This document shows positions 52,605 through 63,814 of a stretch of 64,000 nucleotides of DNA, in pieces. Source of the stretch: Phialophora verrucosa (taxonomy: Eukaryota > Ascomycota > Eurotiomycetes > Chaetothyriales > Herpotrichiellaceae); contig MSED01000006.1 of NCBI GenBank assembly GCA_002099365.1, positions 1-64,000 on the forward strand, written 5' to 3'. Positions within the stretch are counted from its first letter, which is position 1; the number at the start of each line of letters is the position of its first letter. The notes under the pieces were generated by a model. That model made no database searches. It saw only the letters and a list, made by a program, of their open reading frames with translations, and was not told the origin of the DNA. A program made the translations under genes and the position numbers.

Positions 52605-54101
52605 ATGAATCCTCTGCGATGTGCGGTAGTGGGCGCCGCCACTAGAAGTTCCACCCTCTCAGCCAGATCCATATACCACTCGTGCTCACCTCGATCCCTC
52701 AGAATGGCATCCACAGCCTCGACCAGACTTGCCGCCGAACAACGACGTATAGGTGGCTCGCGCAGTATGGCTTCCTCCACCTCCCCGACCAAGATCAAGG
52801 TCAAGAACCCTGTCGTCGAGCTCGATGGCGACGAGATGACCCGCATCATCTGGCAGGATATCAAGGACAAGTTCATCCACCCATACTTGGACATTGATTT
52901 GAAGTACTACGACCTGGGTTTGCCGTATAGAGATGAGACGGATGATCAAGTCACCGTGGATGCCGCTGAAGCAATCAAGAAGTACAGCGTGGGCGTCAAG
53001 TGCGCGACTATCACGCCCGATGAGGCCAGGGTCAAAGAGTTCAACCTCAAGAAGAGTACGCCACTGCCACCCTCCTCCCATCTGACTACAAACTAACGTG
53101 CCCGAAAAGTGTGGCTCTCCCCCAACGGCACAATCCGCAACATCCTAGGCGGCACGGTCTTCCGCGAGCCCATCGTGATCCCGCGCATCCCTCGCCTGGT
53201 CCCCGGCTGGGAACAACCCATTATCATCGGTCGCCACGCCTTCGGTGACCAGTACCGCGCCAAGGACACCGTAATTCGCGAGGCCGGCACACTGGAAATG
53301 GTCTTCACCCCGAAAAATGGTGGTTCTCCCCAAAAGATCAAGGTGTTTGATTTCCCCGAGACGGGCGGCGTGGCGCAAACGCAGTACAACACCGACGACT
53401 CGATCCGGGGCTTCGCGCACGCGAGTTTCAAGTTCGCCCTCGACAGGGGTTACCCCTTGTACATGTCGACGAAGAACACGATCCTCAAGGCCTACGACGG
53501 GCGCTTCAAGGACATCTTCCAAGAGATTTACGAGAGCGACTACGCCAAGGAGTTCGAGGCCAAGAAGATCTGGTACGAGCATCGACTCATCGACGATATG
53601 GTTGCCCAGATGATCAAGAGCACGGGTGGCTTTGTCATCGCCATGAAGAATTACGACGGCGACGTTCAGTCGGACATTGTGGCCCAGGGATTCGGATCTC
53701 TAGGTCTTATGACCAGTCAGCTGATCACGCCGGATGGATTAACCTACGAGAGCGAAGCCGCCCACGGGACAGTAACCCGTCATTACCGTGAACATCAAAA
53801 GGGCCGCGAGACCTCCACCAATCCGATTGCCAGTATCTTCGCGTGGACACGCGGACTGGTCAAGCGCGGCCACCTCGATGAGACACCCGAACTGGTCACC
53901 TGGGCGGAGAGTCTCGAGAGCGCGGTCGTGCAGACAGTCAATGACGACGGGATCATGACCAAGGATCTCGCGCTGGCGTGTGGCAGGAAGGATCGGGAGG
54001 CGTGGGTCACCACGAGCCAGTTCATGGAGGCGATCGAGAAGCGATTCAAGAAGAATCTCGCGAGTGAAGGGCTCGAAGGGGTTGCCAAGGCGAAGCAGTA
54101 A
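52605..54101 (+). CDS. NADP-dependent isocitrate dehydrogenase, mitochondrial precursor form
   Basis: Converts isocitrate to 2-oxoglutarate with NADPH production. Exons are 52,605-53,055 and 53,110-54,101 (54-nt intron, GTACGC, branch ACTAAC, acceptor AAAG), giving 480 aa. Hallmarks are [33 protein letters not shown], the GDQYRAKD segment, [38 protein letters not shown] and [12 protein letters not shown]. Three in-frame ATGs (codons 1, 34 and 55; 52,605, 52,704, 52,767) allow a long form with a basic mitochondrial presequence and shorter cytosolic forms. The C-terminus is KAKQ, so there is no classical peroxisomal SKL-type signal. Confidence 0.96.
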
Positions 54102-55129
54102 AGGTCGTTCATTTCCATGGAAAACAAGGGGACCAAGAACAGCACAGCCTCGACAGAGTGCAGCGCGCAGAATGTCAATTGGATAGACCGCTAGAAAGGG
54201 CTAGACGGCAGAAATTTGGGGAAAAAGATAACCTGTTCTCTTCAAAGCTGATGTGAGTGGATGAGGAGGAAGGGGAACCGTGAGAACCGACGGGTCACCA
54301 GTGGTGGGTGTCGGGCATGGATGAACGGACTCTGGCTCTTCATTCAGCCAGCACAACACAACCCGACCCGGCCCACTCGCAAGTATGTAAGTACGTGTCT
54401 TTGGAACCGCTTTGGGCCTTTGCCTTGTTTGTCTTCTTGTCGTGGAGGGCCGAAGCCGGAGTGGTGAAGAAAGCATATCTAGCAGCCAAGCAGGCATGTA
54501 GAAGCAGAGCGTACATAACATGGCAAAAAACATAGCATAGCATAGAAATGGGGACCAGGAGTTTTCATCCTAGGCATGGATTTCCATGGACTAAGTTCAC
54601 GCTGCCATCATCAATCTATCCATCTCGTGTACCTTGTAGGGGAGGTATATCGGTGTTCAAAGACGTAAACCGCGTCAAAATGATCCATCCCCGGAGGCGG
54701 CCCTTTCGAGAGCGAAGGGGTCGGGAAACACGAATACAGACTTGAATTCGGACCGCACGCAGGGTCGGCGCAGAAGGAAGCCATGAAGCTAACCATTTGA
54801 GCACTGCGAACCGCAGGCCTTAGCCACCGCTGCCGCTACTTAGGGCGCAGGCGTGAAAGTACACAGTACAGTAGAATATGCAATGCCGTCTACGTAAGTA
54901 AGCATATCCCGCTTGATCCTGATCGGGATCCTGATTCTGATCCTGATTTGATCGTGGCTCATTCATTGCTCCCAGGGAGGCAAATCCCCACCAAACGCCA
55001 GTCAGCGAACGTGACAGCGGCACCGACTAGACGGTGGCCACACCATCTTTTGTTGGTTTCCGCCCTGATTCACCGCCTCGAACACTCGTGATGTAGATGT
55101 CTTGCGCTCTCGCTCGCTCGCTCGCTCGC
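54102..55129. other. Convergent intergenic region with simple repeats
   Basis: About 1 kb between IDP and MBF1 3' ends. It contains a GATCCTGAT-type imperfect repeat (54,913-54,952) and a (GCTC)n tract (55,105-55,131) just past the MBF1 stop. Small frames on both strands are not supported. Confidence 0.55.
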
Positions 55130-55710
55130 TCACTTCTTCTTGGGCCCACCGAGGGGAGTGCCAATGTCGCTCCCCCGCAGCTTGATGCCCAGCACCCGTT
55201 CTAGCTTCGCGAGCAGTTGCTGGTCCGGCGTCGCGGAGCCGTTTTCGTAAGCCTGTATCACACTTGCTTGGGTGTTGACTTTGTTGGCGAGGTCTTTCTG
55301 AGTCATCTTCGGGAGGATCTGGTTCCGGCGGGCGATGATCGCCTGGCCGACCACTAAGCCGACTGTCTTGGGTTTGATGATCTCGTCGGACCGGTCGACT
55401 TTGGTGAGATGTTGACCATCGGTTGCAGGTTTCTGCGACGATGGAGTTAGCACTTTTTCTTCTCATTCAACGTTCGTGGCTGTGGTCGGCGTAGCTAGAG
55501 CTAGAGCCAGAGTCAGCAGGGAGAGAGGAGAATGTCGCTTACAGTGTTGGAGCTGGCATATTTCTTCTCGGTGCCGATGATGGCGCCGGATCGCTGGGCG
55601 GCGTTGATGGCCGATTTGCCCTTCACGACACGTTCGCGATCAACGCCCCCGCTGCCGGGCCCGCGAACTTTGCTGCCAATGCGGGTGACGCTCTCCCAGT
55701 CGTCGGCCAT
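55130..55710 (-). CDS. MBF1: Multiprotein bridging factor 1
   Basis: MBF1 is a conserved coactivator that links bZIP activators such as Gcn4 to TBP and also acts at stalled ribosomes. Exons are 55,710-55,543 and 55,432-55,130 (110-nt intron, GTAAGC, branch GCTAAC, acceptor GCAG), giving 156 aa. The N-terminal MBF1 segment ([32 protein letters not shown]) and the C-terminal helix-turn-helix ([27 protein letters not shown]...[14 protein letters not shown]) are both complete, ending GGPKKK. The frame upstream of ATG 55,710 is open but not conserved. Confidence 0.96.
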
Positions 55711-56280
55711 GGTGAATGTCGTGGGAGGAGTAGGAACTTGGATGTGGTGTGAAGAGTTCACTGCGGGCGAAGTGGCGGTCTCGCGGGGTGGCGACGGTGG
55801 TGGTAAGCCGAAAGACTACAGACGGTAGTCAGGCAAGGGCGAGTGGGTGTGTCGTTGGATGAAGAGTAGGCCGTTGTGGAAAAGGTGTCGAAGAGTCTGC
55901 TGGCGGCGAGAAATAAATACCGTCGGTGCAACAAGAAATAAAGGTACGAGTAGTCTTTGCGAGATCAGCCTCGCGCATCTAGAAGTTGCCATGCGGGATT
56001 GACCGCCAAGCACATTGAGTCATTAAGCCCCATTATTCTGTACGGGCACCCCGGAGATATCGTTTATCCGCCACCGAATGAGGCAAGGTCGATGTTGAAA
56101 GTCATGTCCCTGTGCTCTCCTGAGTAGCCACACAATGTGCAGCTGGATATTCTCAGAGCGGACCAATTTCGCAAGTGGCTCAATCACATTTCCACACATA
56201 TTCGCCCATAGCCTCATGTCATCCCAGCCCTTCGGGGGCGGGGATGCTGTCATTGCACCTGCAAGGCTATGAGCAACAGC
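55711..56280. other. Intergenic region, no gene seen
   Basis: About 0.57 kb upstream of MBF1 and downstream of the decayed DUF7580-like gene. Presumably holds the MBF1 promoter. A 76-codon minus frame (56,253-56,023) could be further decay of the neighbouring pseudogene. Confidence 0.4.
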
Positions 56281-57872
56281 CTAGTGATATGGTGGCGGGA
56301 AGGTCTTGAGAATGCTCCCGAGCCAGTCGAGCGCGAGGCACTGTCGTTCAAATGGGCGCAAGGGCTGGGGGCCGATGCCAAATCGCTCCTCAAAGGTCTT
56401 CCCGTGCCAGATTTCCAAAAGCATTAATCCCAGCTCGACAAGTGCCTCCTTTAATTCGAACTTGGTGGTTCTTGCCGCTCGATCATTCGGCGAAGCCTCG
56501 AACGAGACCGACAGGAGAGGCTTGCTGATTTCGGCATCTCCGTTGGAAGCTTGTAGAAGAGTCACCGTATCTGTTGAGAGCACTGGGGCAACCCAGGGTG
56601 TTCGAAGCAGTTGCAGAAAGCTAGAAGCGCATTCAGGGCCAGGAGAATCTTGACATCCCAAGCACTTTTGAGCTGCGTGCCAGGATCTTGTGAAGCTCAC
56701 ATTAACAAGTCCTTCAATCGAACGGCGTCCTTTGCTTGGAAAGTTCTAAATCCGTGCCTGCAAGCGCTGTCCATTCCAAGCTTGCAGTCTCTCGTTAGGG
56801 TGAAGGCAATGTGTCGTTGATCGGCCTTTCCCTTTTCAAGTGCGGAGCAAATATCCTTGACATCCTGCGTTCTTGAGGATGTGGTGGTCGATGGAGCATT
56901 GATGGTGACATAGGGTCCGCTTGTGCCGGTGATGGAAGGCAGAGCGCTCGGCAGCGGTCCTTGTGTGTCGTCAAATATCTGGACCATCGATTCGTGCCAG
57001 AAGTCTTGCCCTTGTGCAAGACTCCCGGTGAAGACAAATTGAAAGACCTGGATTGGAAGATCGTGTTGCTTCTTGCACCTCACGCTGGACTGCTCGACCC
57101 GGTCCTCCAAGAAGAGCTTTGCCTCGTGCTTCAGATAGCAATTAGTTATCCAAGCTTTTGAAACAGCCGAGTGGACATCCTCTGCCTGCTTTCGTATCGT
57201 CCATAACTTCAGCGCCAGGCGCTTGGACTTCCCGCTTGGTTGCACACCAGCAAGTTGAGTATTTGAGGGTACGAGATCAAGTAGACGATGCATCGAATTT
57301 AGAGAAGCATCCAGTCGTGCACATTCATCCTCAAAGCCCTTCTTGCTGAGCATCGAAGACAGTCTCGCGCCGAGCTCAGGCTGGCCTGACTTCGAGCATC
57401 TGTTAGCATCTGAGACCTTTGCCATATTAGAATAGCCCTAGACATCCGTCAGCTCCACGATATGGGGATCAGGAATGCAAGTCAGACCTTGATGGCAGGG
57501 ACGAGTTTCCTGATCTTATAAACCAGTCGTTGAAAGATCTCCTCACAATCCTGGAGTGTGTTCACGAAGGGATCATGGTTGTCTCCCAGATACTCCCCGA
57601 CAGTGGCTTGGACGTCAGCGTCATCCAGTACTTGTTGTATCTGTGTAGGAAGCTCATCGGGAATATCACACCCGCTTCGAAGCAAGATGGATCTCAGCAG
57701 TTCCACGAGTACTCTTTGCTGCTGTTGAAGGGCTCTGCGGAGCTTTTCGGCCTCCTTTCATTTCCTGAATCCTGTCCGTACCAATTTGATTCGCTTCTTG
57801 TAGGCTCCGAGACCTTCGAGGAGAATTGGGATCGCTCCGAAAAGCAAGCCGGGCAACTTCAATGCCCGACAT
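56281..57872 (-). pseudogene. Decayed DUF7580-like fungal gene
   Basis: The pieces follow the usual order of this fungal family, but the frame is broken. It starts MSGIEVA at 57,872, a typical N-terminus. An apparent extra C in a GCCCGGC run then shifts the frame, and the expected LLFGAIPILLEGLGAYKKRI segment appears in the +1 frame. That frame carries an in-frame TGA about 20 codons later and then continues (KEAEKLRRALQQQ...LLRSILLRSGCDIPDEL, then VLDDADVQATVGEYLGDNHD). A possible intron (57,489-57,440) leads to a long middle part (57,425-56,697). Near 56,700 the frame changes again before an SSFLQLLRTPWV segment (the SVLQLHxTPWL-type family motif) and ALVELGLMLLEIWHGK. Several independent breaks argue for a pseudogene. 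It lies head to head with the C2H2 gene. Confidence 0.6.
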
Positions 57873-58331
57873 TGCGCCGGCATCCCACCTTTGAATCTAC
57901 CGTCTCAGAGCAGAGAAAGAGATTTGGGACTGGAAGAACCGAGGATGACAGACATAGGAACTGTACCAACCATGCATGGAGGAGATGGCTTTCTTGGATA
58001 GTTTAGAGCTCGAGATTGTCAATTCAACATTGTAACCCCCCGGTTCTCTTCACCCCGCCGACGCTGAAGCGACCTTTTGCGAAATCAAATCCGTGACCGT
58101 TGAGGCTGGGCGGGGTAGCAGCTGTGTCAGCCAGTCGTGCGATGCCCATCGCTGTTCAATCTTGGTTGTTCAGCCTGGCCGTCTTTCCGTCGGTGTTGTG
58201 ATTGCTTTACTCAGTACCCTGAGGCCCACGTCGTCGTGCTTGATCGATTTCAAGATGCAGGCATACGTCCAAAAAAGACATCAGTGACTACCTCGTATTA
58301 CCTTCACCTCTCGCTAGCCAGTGCTGGCCCC
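57873..58331. other. Divergent region between the DUF7580-like pseudogene and the C2H2 gene
   Basis: About 0.46 kb. Plus-strand frames here open into the next gene without an ATG in frame before 58,332. Nothing else was recognised. Confidence 0.35.
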
Positions 58332-60013
58332 ATGCCCCCACTGAGTTCGAATTCGAGGAGACTGGCCCAGACCTCATTTGACTTTTTCCACCCCGTCATT
58401 CGAACTCTCACGGAACCGAACCTTTCTCCTACTGCATCGTCTCCCCAAAATCATTCGTCATTTGCCGGCGAGTATCATAGGTTCAAGATATGGGCCGTGG
58501 ACCTGGGGCTGCTCGTGCCGGGCCACGGTTCACTGGACTATCGACTGCGCGACGCAGAGAGCCTAGGTGACACTTTCGAATCCTACTTTGAATCAATACT
58601 TGGAAGAGACCCTGACCTTCTCAAGCCCGGATAGCAGGCAAGCTGGCTATCTTGCACTAGCATGCAAGCAGGCAGAAGAAGATGGGACACATGAACTGCA
58701 CAGTGGTGACTCAACGTCCTCAGATGACGATGGTGACGAGAACGAGCCCCAACGGTACATAGATGTTCTATTGGCAAGCATCATCGATGTCCCCGACCGA
58801 CTCTACAAGTTGGCCACCTTGATTAGGAATCCGTCAACTAGGCACATGTCCTCCAGGGCAAAGCTTTACCGCAAACTCGACCCTGGCTCTGGAGTCGACC
58901 TCATTGCAGCCTTTCGCCATCATGACCACGAGTATGTGATGTCCATTTTCCGTCACTATCAGTCGCTCATTCCGGAGCATACTAGGCCGCGATGCCTTGA
59001 CCAGTTCCAGACGGCCCCACCCGTAAATGAACAATGGCACAGTGCAGCAGATTGCGGATTCTGCAGCACAAGGAACGGTCCTATGGCAGAGACCGACGGC
59101 TCCGAGCAGGAACAGCACGCACAGGGTTGGGCAGAAGCCGAACAAAGAATGCTGACTCTCGTAGACAGATTTGCGGAAGTCAACCATCGCCGACGCCAAC
59201 AGTTTGGCTACTGGAAAGAACACCGGGCAAAGCTCGAGAAGCACACCAAGCTGGCTCTGGCTCAGAGAAGGTTAGTTCACATACATGCTGATGCCATTAG
59301 TCGCGAGACTCGGGAGCGAAAGGCCGTGGATGAGAATCAGACTGGGTTGTTCTTGTCTGATATGCTTGCACCTCGCTCTATCACAACGGCTACTGCCTTG
59401 CAATCGAATCTCGTCGTTCCTGTCGACGTAAAGTCAACGGTGTCTGTGTCAGAGTATGCTGCTTCGGATTGGGATCCTGGTCCCAAGGTTGAGCAGTTCC
59501 CACCTCCGCCACGAAGGCCGCCGAACAACAAGTTCTTTGAACGCCCATATTGCTATACAACTTGCCCTATCGAGATGCTCTCTGATAGGGCCTGGAAGTA
59601 TGTGTTTCGTTCTACCAGTGTTGGTTAATGCCGCTGACAGCGTCAGGGCACACTTGATCCACGATCTTCGCCCTTACGTCTGCACCTACCTCGACTGCAG
59701 TGTAGGGAATGAATTGTTCGACAGTCGGAGTGACTGGATCGCGCATGAGAATAATTTCCACAGAAAGAAATGGCGTTGCCCAGAGCATTCTGATTGCCTC
59801 TACGAATCCTCCGAGGAGTATGTGCGCCATGTACAGGCAGAGCATGGGCTGGATTCCACTGTCATGTGTTCCACGACTTTTCTGCGCTTCTGTGAAACAG
59901 TATCCTCCGCAGTCGACCGGCCGTGCCCAATCTGCTTTCCCTCTCTAGCTGACATACACCAATTCCAGTCTCACCTTGCACGTCACTTGGAACGGTTGGA
60001 ATCATGCTCCTGA
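58332..60013 (+). CDS. Fungal C2H2-type zinc-finger protein (exon structure partly uncertain)
   Basis: The first part (ATG 58,332 on) has FKIWAVDLGLLVPGHGSLDYRLRDAESL, the N-terminal motif of a large fungal group in which an RFxxWAxNxGA...LDYRLRD segment leads to C-terminal fingers. A long middle part in another frame (from about 58,640) has DRLYKLATLIRNPSTR and LDPGSGVDLIAAF. Joining the two needs a splice or a frameshift; 58,567-58,642 is one possible intron, but its donor (GTGACA) is weak, so a broken gene is possible. The 3' intron 59,598-59,646 (GTATGT...TCAG) is convincing and joins to DLRPYVCTYLDC, C-x6-C- and C-x2-C-x12-H-x3-H fingers (CPICFP...HLARH) ending at 60,013. The role is unknown. 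Confidence 0.55.
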
Positions 60014-60322
60014 TTGGGAAATTCTGGAGCAGCCAATGGCAGCATGCTACCCCTGCGACACCCCCCCAATACCTTTGTCCGCGTGAGGCATCAACACTGC
60101 ACGTTCTCGTATTCACATCGAATCCTCGAGGCGACCCGGTTCTACAGGCAGAACATTGCAGGATGCTGACCAAACCTTCCAGAAGGCACGGAGGCAGGGA
60201 TCTAAGTATAAAAGCGCGCGTTTCGACACCCCCGATGAGTTCTAAGACTTGATCTTCATCATCTCCCCCCAGGACTTTAGACAATCATCAGTGAAACGGA
60301 AATCACAGCATAATCTCGCATC
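60014..60322. other. Promoter-containing gap before the hydrolase gene
   Basis: About 0.3 kb. A TATAAAAG-like box lies near 60,207-60,214, about 110 nt upstream of the ATG at 60,323, followed by a C-rich leader. This is a good fungal promoter layout; use is inferred. Confidence 0.4.
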
Positions 60323-61186
60323 ATGTCGACTTACGAAACCGCCGAAGACAAATACGTCACCGTCAACGGCATCAAACATGCCTATCGTCTCTTCGGCCAA
60401 ACTAGCGGCACGCCCCTGTTCCTCCACGTCCACTTCCGCGGGAACATGGACTGGTGGGACCCCGGCTTCATCAATCCTCTTGCCGCACAACGGCCCGTCC
60501 TCCTGGTCGACAACACCGGCGTCGGCCGCAGCGAGGGAGAAGTTGGCACCACCTACGTAGCGTGGGCTCAGACCATCATCGACGTGGCCAGAGCGCTAGG
60601 CATCCCGAAACTCGACGTCCTCGGCTTCTCCATGGGCGGGTTCGTCGCACAGCGCATCGCCATTCAGGCCCCTGAGCTGACGCGCAAACTCATCGTCGCA
60701 GGCGCGGGCCCCTCGGCCGGCGAGGGCGTCGTGGGCGGCGACCCAAAATCCTTCGTAGAAGTCGCCAGTGGCGCGACCTTTGAAGAGTCCAACTCCTCCC
60801 TGAAGCACACTTTTTTCTCGCCCTCGGAGAAGAAGCAAGCCCTCGCCGAGGACTGGATCCAGCGCATGGCTAACGCACGCAAGGACCGCGCCCCGCTGCT
60901 GGGCGAGAAAGGCACCGAAGCCCAGATTGCGGCCGTGCAGCGCTGGTTCTCGGACGAGCACCGGGGCGAAGGCTCCTACGACTTCCTCGACAAGATCACT
61001 GTCCCGACGCTCGTGACGAACGGGTCGAATGACCTGCTCGTCCCGACGGAGAATAGCATCGTGCTATGGAAGGGGCTGAAGAATGCCGAGGCGACATTGC
61101 ATCTGTACGCGGACAGTGGGCACGGTTTTCTGGATGAGTACCATGTGCAGTTCTCGAGGCTGGTGAATGAGTTTTTGGATGAGTAG
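60323..61186 (+). CDS. Alpha/beta-hydrolase-fold enzyme
   Basis: Single exon, 287 aa, cytosolic (no signal peptide). Catalytic elements are a nucleophile elbow GFSMGG, an acid in NGSNDLLVP, and the histidine in DSGHGFLDEYH near the C-terminus; an oxyanion-type HFRG motif lies near residue 39. This order and length match the epoxide-hydrolase/haloperoxidase-like branch (AB_hydrolase_1) common in fungi. GC-rich third positions and a good ATG context support it. The substrate is not deducible; esterase, lactonase or peroxidase-like activity are all possible. Confidence 0.9.
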   Translation: MSTYETAEDKYVTVNGIKHAYRLFGQTSGTPLFLHVHFRGNMDWWDPGFINPLAAQRPVLLVDNTGVGRSEGEVGTTYVAWAQTIIDVARALGIPKLDVLGFSMGGFVAQRIAIQAPELTRKLIVAGAGPSAGEGVVGGDPKSFVEVASGATFEESNSSLKHTFFSPSEKKQALAEDWIQRMANARKDRAPLLGEKGTEAQIAAVQRWFSDEHRGEGSYDFLDKITVPTLVTNGSNDLLVPTENSIVLWKGLKNAEATLHLYADSGHGFLDEYHVQFSRLVNEFLDE

Positions 61187-61945
61187 GGAGGGAGTCCGTT
61201 GTGATCTGAACGGCGTTTATTGTCGCACGAGCTGTTGAGTTAAGTAAGGAATGCATATGTAGCCACCCAACAACCGGTTAACGTCAAATATGGTCTGATC
61301 TGGTCTGGTCTAAGACGACGAGACGATTTCACTGTAAAGCTATGCCCGTGCATGCCCCTACATGTGAGCATTTGCCTCCGGTTCGGAGCCTATTATTTGA
61401 AGTGCTAAGTATGATCTCTTCGTGACAAGTATTCCATTGAGCTCGACATGAGAGCTCTGAACCTAATAACGAATCCCTATAGTAGACGAGGAAACCCCTG
61501 AATTGCGTTTTTCAGTTGAGGCACCTCGAGTACTAATTATACAATGATTTTCTTTTCGGACGTTTGAGGCTCGAGGTCGGCGTGAGCAGCATCGACGCGC
61601 TCCGTCCTGCATATGCAGATGTGTCCCACCTATACGTATAGATAGACGAATGTGACCATGTAGTTACTGCATTTAGCGCCAGTTTGATGCTTGGGCAAAA
61701 GAGTTCCAGAAGATACGAGGTTCTATCTCCCTTCACATTTCCCTTCACGCCTCCTCGCACCCCTGGCTTCTATCTTCGACTCCACCCGGAAAGGAGATAG
61801 GCTGACTCCTTGCTTTAGCGTACGGAAACCGACCAAGCATGGCCTGAGAGTCCGTCAGATGTATTCGGACAGACTTGGCGACTGTTCAGCATTTCTGGCT
61901 TTGTATATCTTGCCCCTCGTTGGACATTTGGCGCTTGCAACGCCG
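61187..61945. other. Convergent intergenic region, no gene seen
   Basis: About 0.76 kb between the hydrolase and the four-exon gene to its right. A 149-codon plus-strand frame at 61,691-62,140 is antisense to that gene and has no features. Confidence 0.45.
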
Positions 61946-63151
61946 TCACGACGAACGGAACGACACGCCGCGTTGGAATTCCCAGTACCCGGCACTCGAT
62001 GTTCCAGGGACGGGACAATAGCCCAGGATGCCTTGGACGAAGGCCAGAATCAGCGACACATTCACCACCGTGTTTCGCTGATGATGGTCGAACGGCTCTA
62101 TGGTCAAGGGGTCGTGAAACAAGCCGAGTCCGAGTTTTGATTCATGCATCTTGATGCGCCAGTATGGAATCTGGGAGCTTGTTAGTTGACCATGAATCTG
62201 CGGCATCCCTCCAACATGGGTTTCCAAGCTCTTCATTTACCTTTCGAATGTCCTGGGGGTCGGTCTTGATCCACCGCTGCAGATACTCGGCCAGAAGTCG
62301 GAGGCTCGGCTCGTGCGTCCCACTGACGGTTACTTTGCTTGTTCCATTGGAGGATACATGCATCAGATATGGAAGCGTGGTCTGGAAAAGTATCTCGGGT
62401 CTCGGCAAGGTCTGAAGAGATGGGAGGTCATTTGGGGTATGCGTAGATGGGTCGTCGGGACGAGTTCCGATGTACACACTCTTGTTGTCGGCATTGGATG
62501 TTAGTTCAGCCCAGTCATCATCGTCATGATTCTGAGATGACTGGATATGAGTGGGACTTTGGTCGGGCTCGAAGATGGTTTCAAGGTCTTCTGCAAAGGC
62601 GGACAGCGCGTTGTTCAGTGCTTGAGATGAAGTCTTCTTCGGCAGTGATATGACGAAGGTCGATCTATCTTCCAGCCAGGACGTTTTCACTCTCACTGCG
62701 TCGGCCACCTGCACGATTAGCCGAATGAATTTCTTCAGGCTGTGCGCTTGCATGCGTATTAATTTAACTCACCTGGATCGACACGTTCACCGCCTTCACC
62801 CCGGATAGCTTCTCCAGCAGCACTTCGGTCCACGCCTCGAAGTGGTCATCTCCCAGCCTTTTAGCAAGACTCTCGGACCAGGCCTCTATCACTCTCGCAA
62901 TAACCGTGACGAACGTGGCTTTGTCCGGATACGCGGGCTCCAGTTCGGTCCAGAGCATGTGCCACTCTGGTTCGCACGATACAGGATAGCCTATGAGTCG
63001 GGCCAGGTCTTGTAAAGATCCCTGGACGCTGCTGTTATCTTTTTCGAAGACATCCCGAATATCCTTTCGCAATTGTAAAGGTCTGCGCGGTCATCAGGGC
63101 TTGTCCACTCTCCCGGATCGACGTTCTGCTTGCTTACAACTGATGAGACAT
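61946..63151 (-). CDS. Four-exon fungal gene of unknown function
   Basis: Exons are 63,151-63,138, 63,082-62,773, 62,708-62,241 and 62,170-61,946; introns of 55, 64 and 70 nt all have standard donors (GTAAGC, GTGAGT, GTAAAT) and CAG acceptors, and the frame stays open throughout, giving 338 aa. Exon 1 codes only MSHQ plus two bases. Segments that look conserved are LARLIGYPVSCEPEWHMLW, AYPDKATFVTVI, a VSSNGTSKVTVSGTHEPSL strand pair, and the exon 3/4 join IRKIPYWRIKMHESKLGLGL with NTVVNVSLILAFVQGILGYC. No catalytic motif is evident. Without splicing the gene would be missed as three short frames. Confidence 0.75.
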
Positions 63152-63814
63152 GATGTGCGTGAGCTCTCAACGGAGGCAAGTATAATAGTCCGTCCACATG
63201 ATGCCCAGGCCGCTGCTTTTTATCATACCCCCCGAAAGCCATGGCGGTACCCCCCTGTCTTGGCTCCGGGGGTCGAAAAAAGGGGCTGCTCGGCCATCTC
63301 AGCCTGACACTTTCAGGGAGTTGCGGTGGAGCTCCGTTCAGTATTGTGAGTACCATGAGTATCTCAACCGACGAGCGAGGCCGAGGCAAACTGTTGCGCG
63401 CGTTTTGAGTCTTCCCGGTGCACGGGAACGGGTTCAACGAAATTGAGCGGTGAAATGTGGTGCTTTGCTAAGGCTTCCGCACTCCACCACCGCATGTTTG
63501 GCCCCCACGAGGCTTGCTTCCAGCCCTAAGAAAAGCCTTAAGTGCCTCGCTAACTTTCCTGGGGGGAGCCCTAAATCTGGCACGCTTATCGGTGGTCTTC
63601 GGTAGCGCAGCACGATTCCCGGCGGTTGGTTCTAAGTTCCTGGGCGCTCGCCTACCAAAACGACTCCGGGTTCTTCCCTACGCCACAGGGGGTCTTGCTT
63701 TCCTTTTGACTTCCGCCATCGCTTTCATCAGGAAGACCAGCAGAGTACAGGCGCTGCATAAGAGTGCCAGGGGGCGTCGTCCGAGATAATGGACAATTCA
63801 GCAACCCGCAAAAG
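63152..63814. other. Divergent intergenic region, no gene seen
   Basis: About 0.66 kb between the four-exon gene and the partial gene at the right edge. The plus-strand frame at 63,514-63,789 begins with TTG, has no ATG and no domain, and was not called. Confidence 0.4.

Noticed and set aside
63514..63789. 91-codon frame near the right edge
   Set aside because: It starts with TTG, has no ATG, and is a basic low-information sequence.
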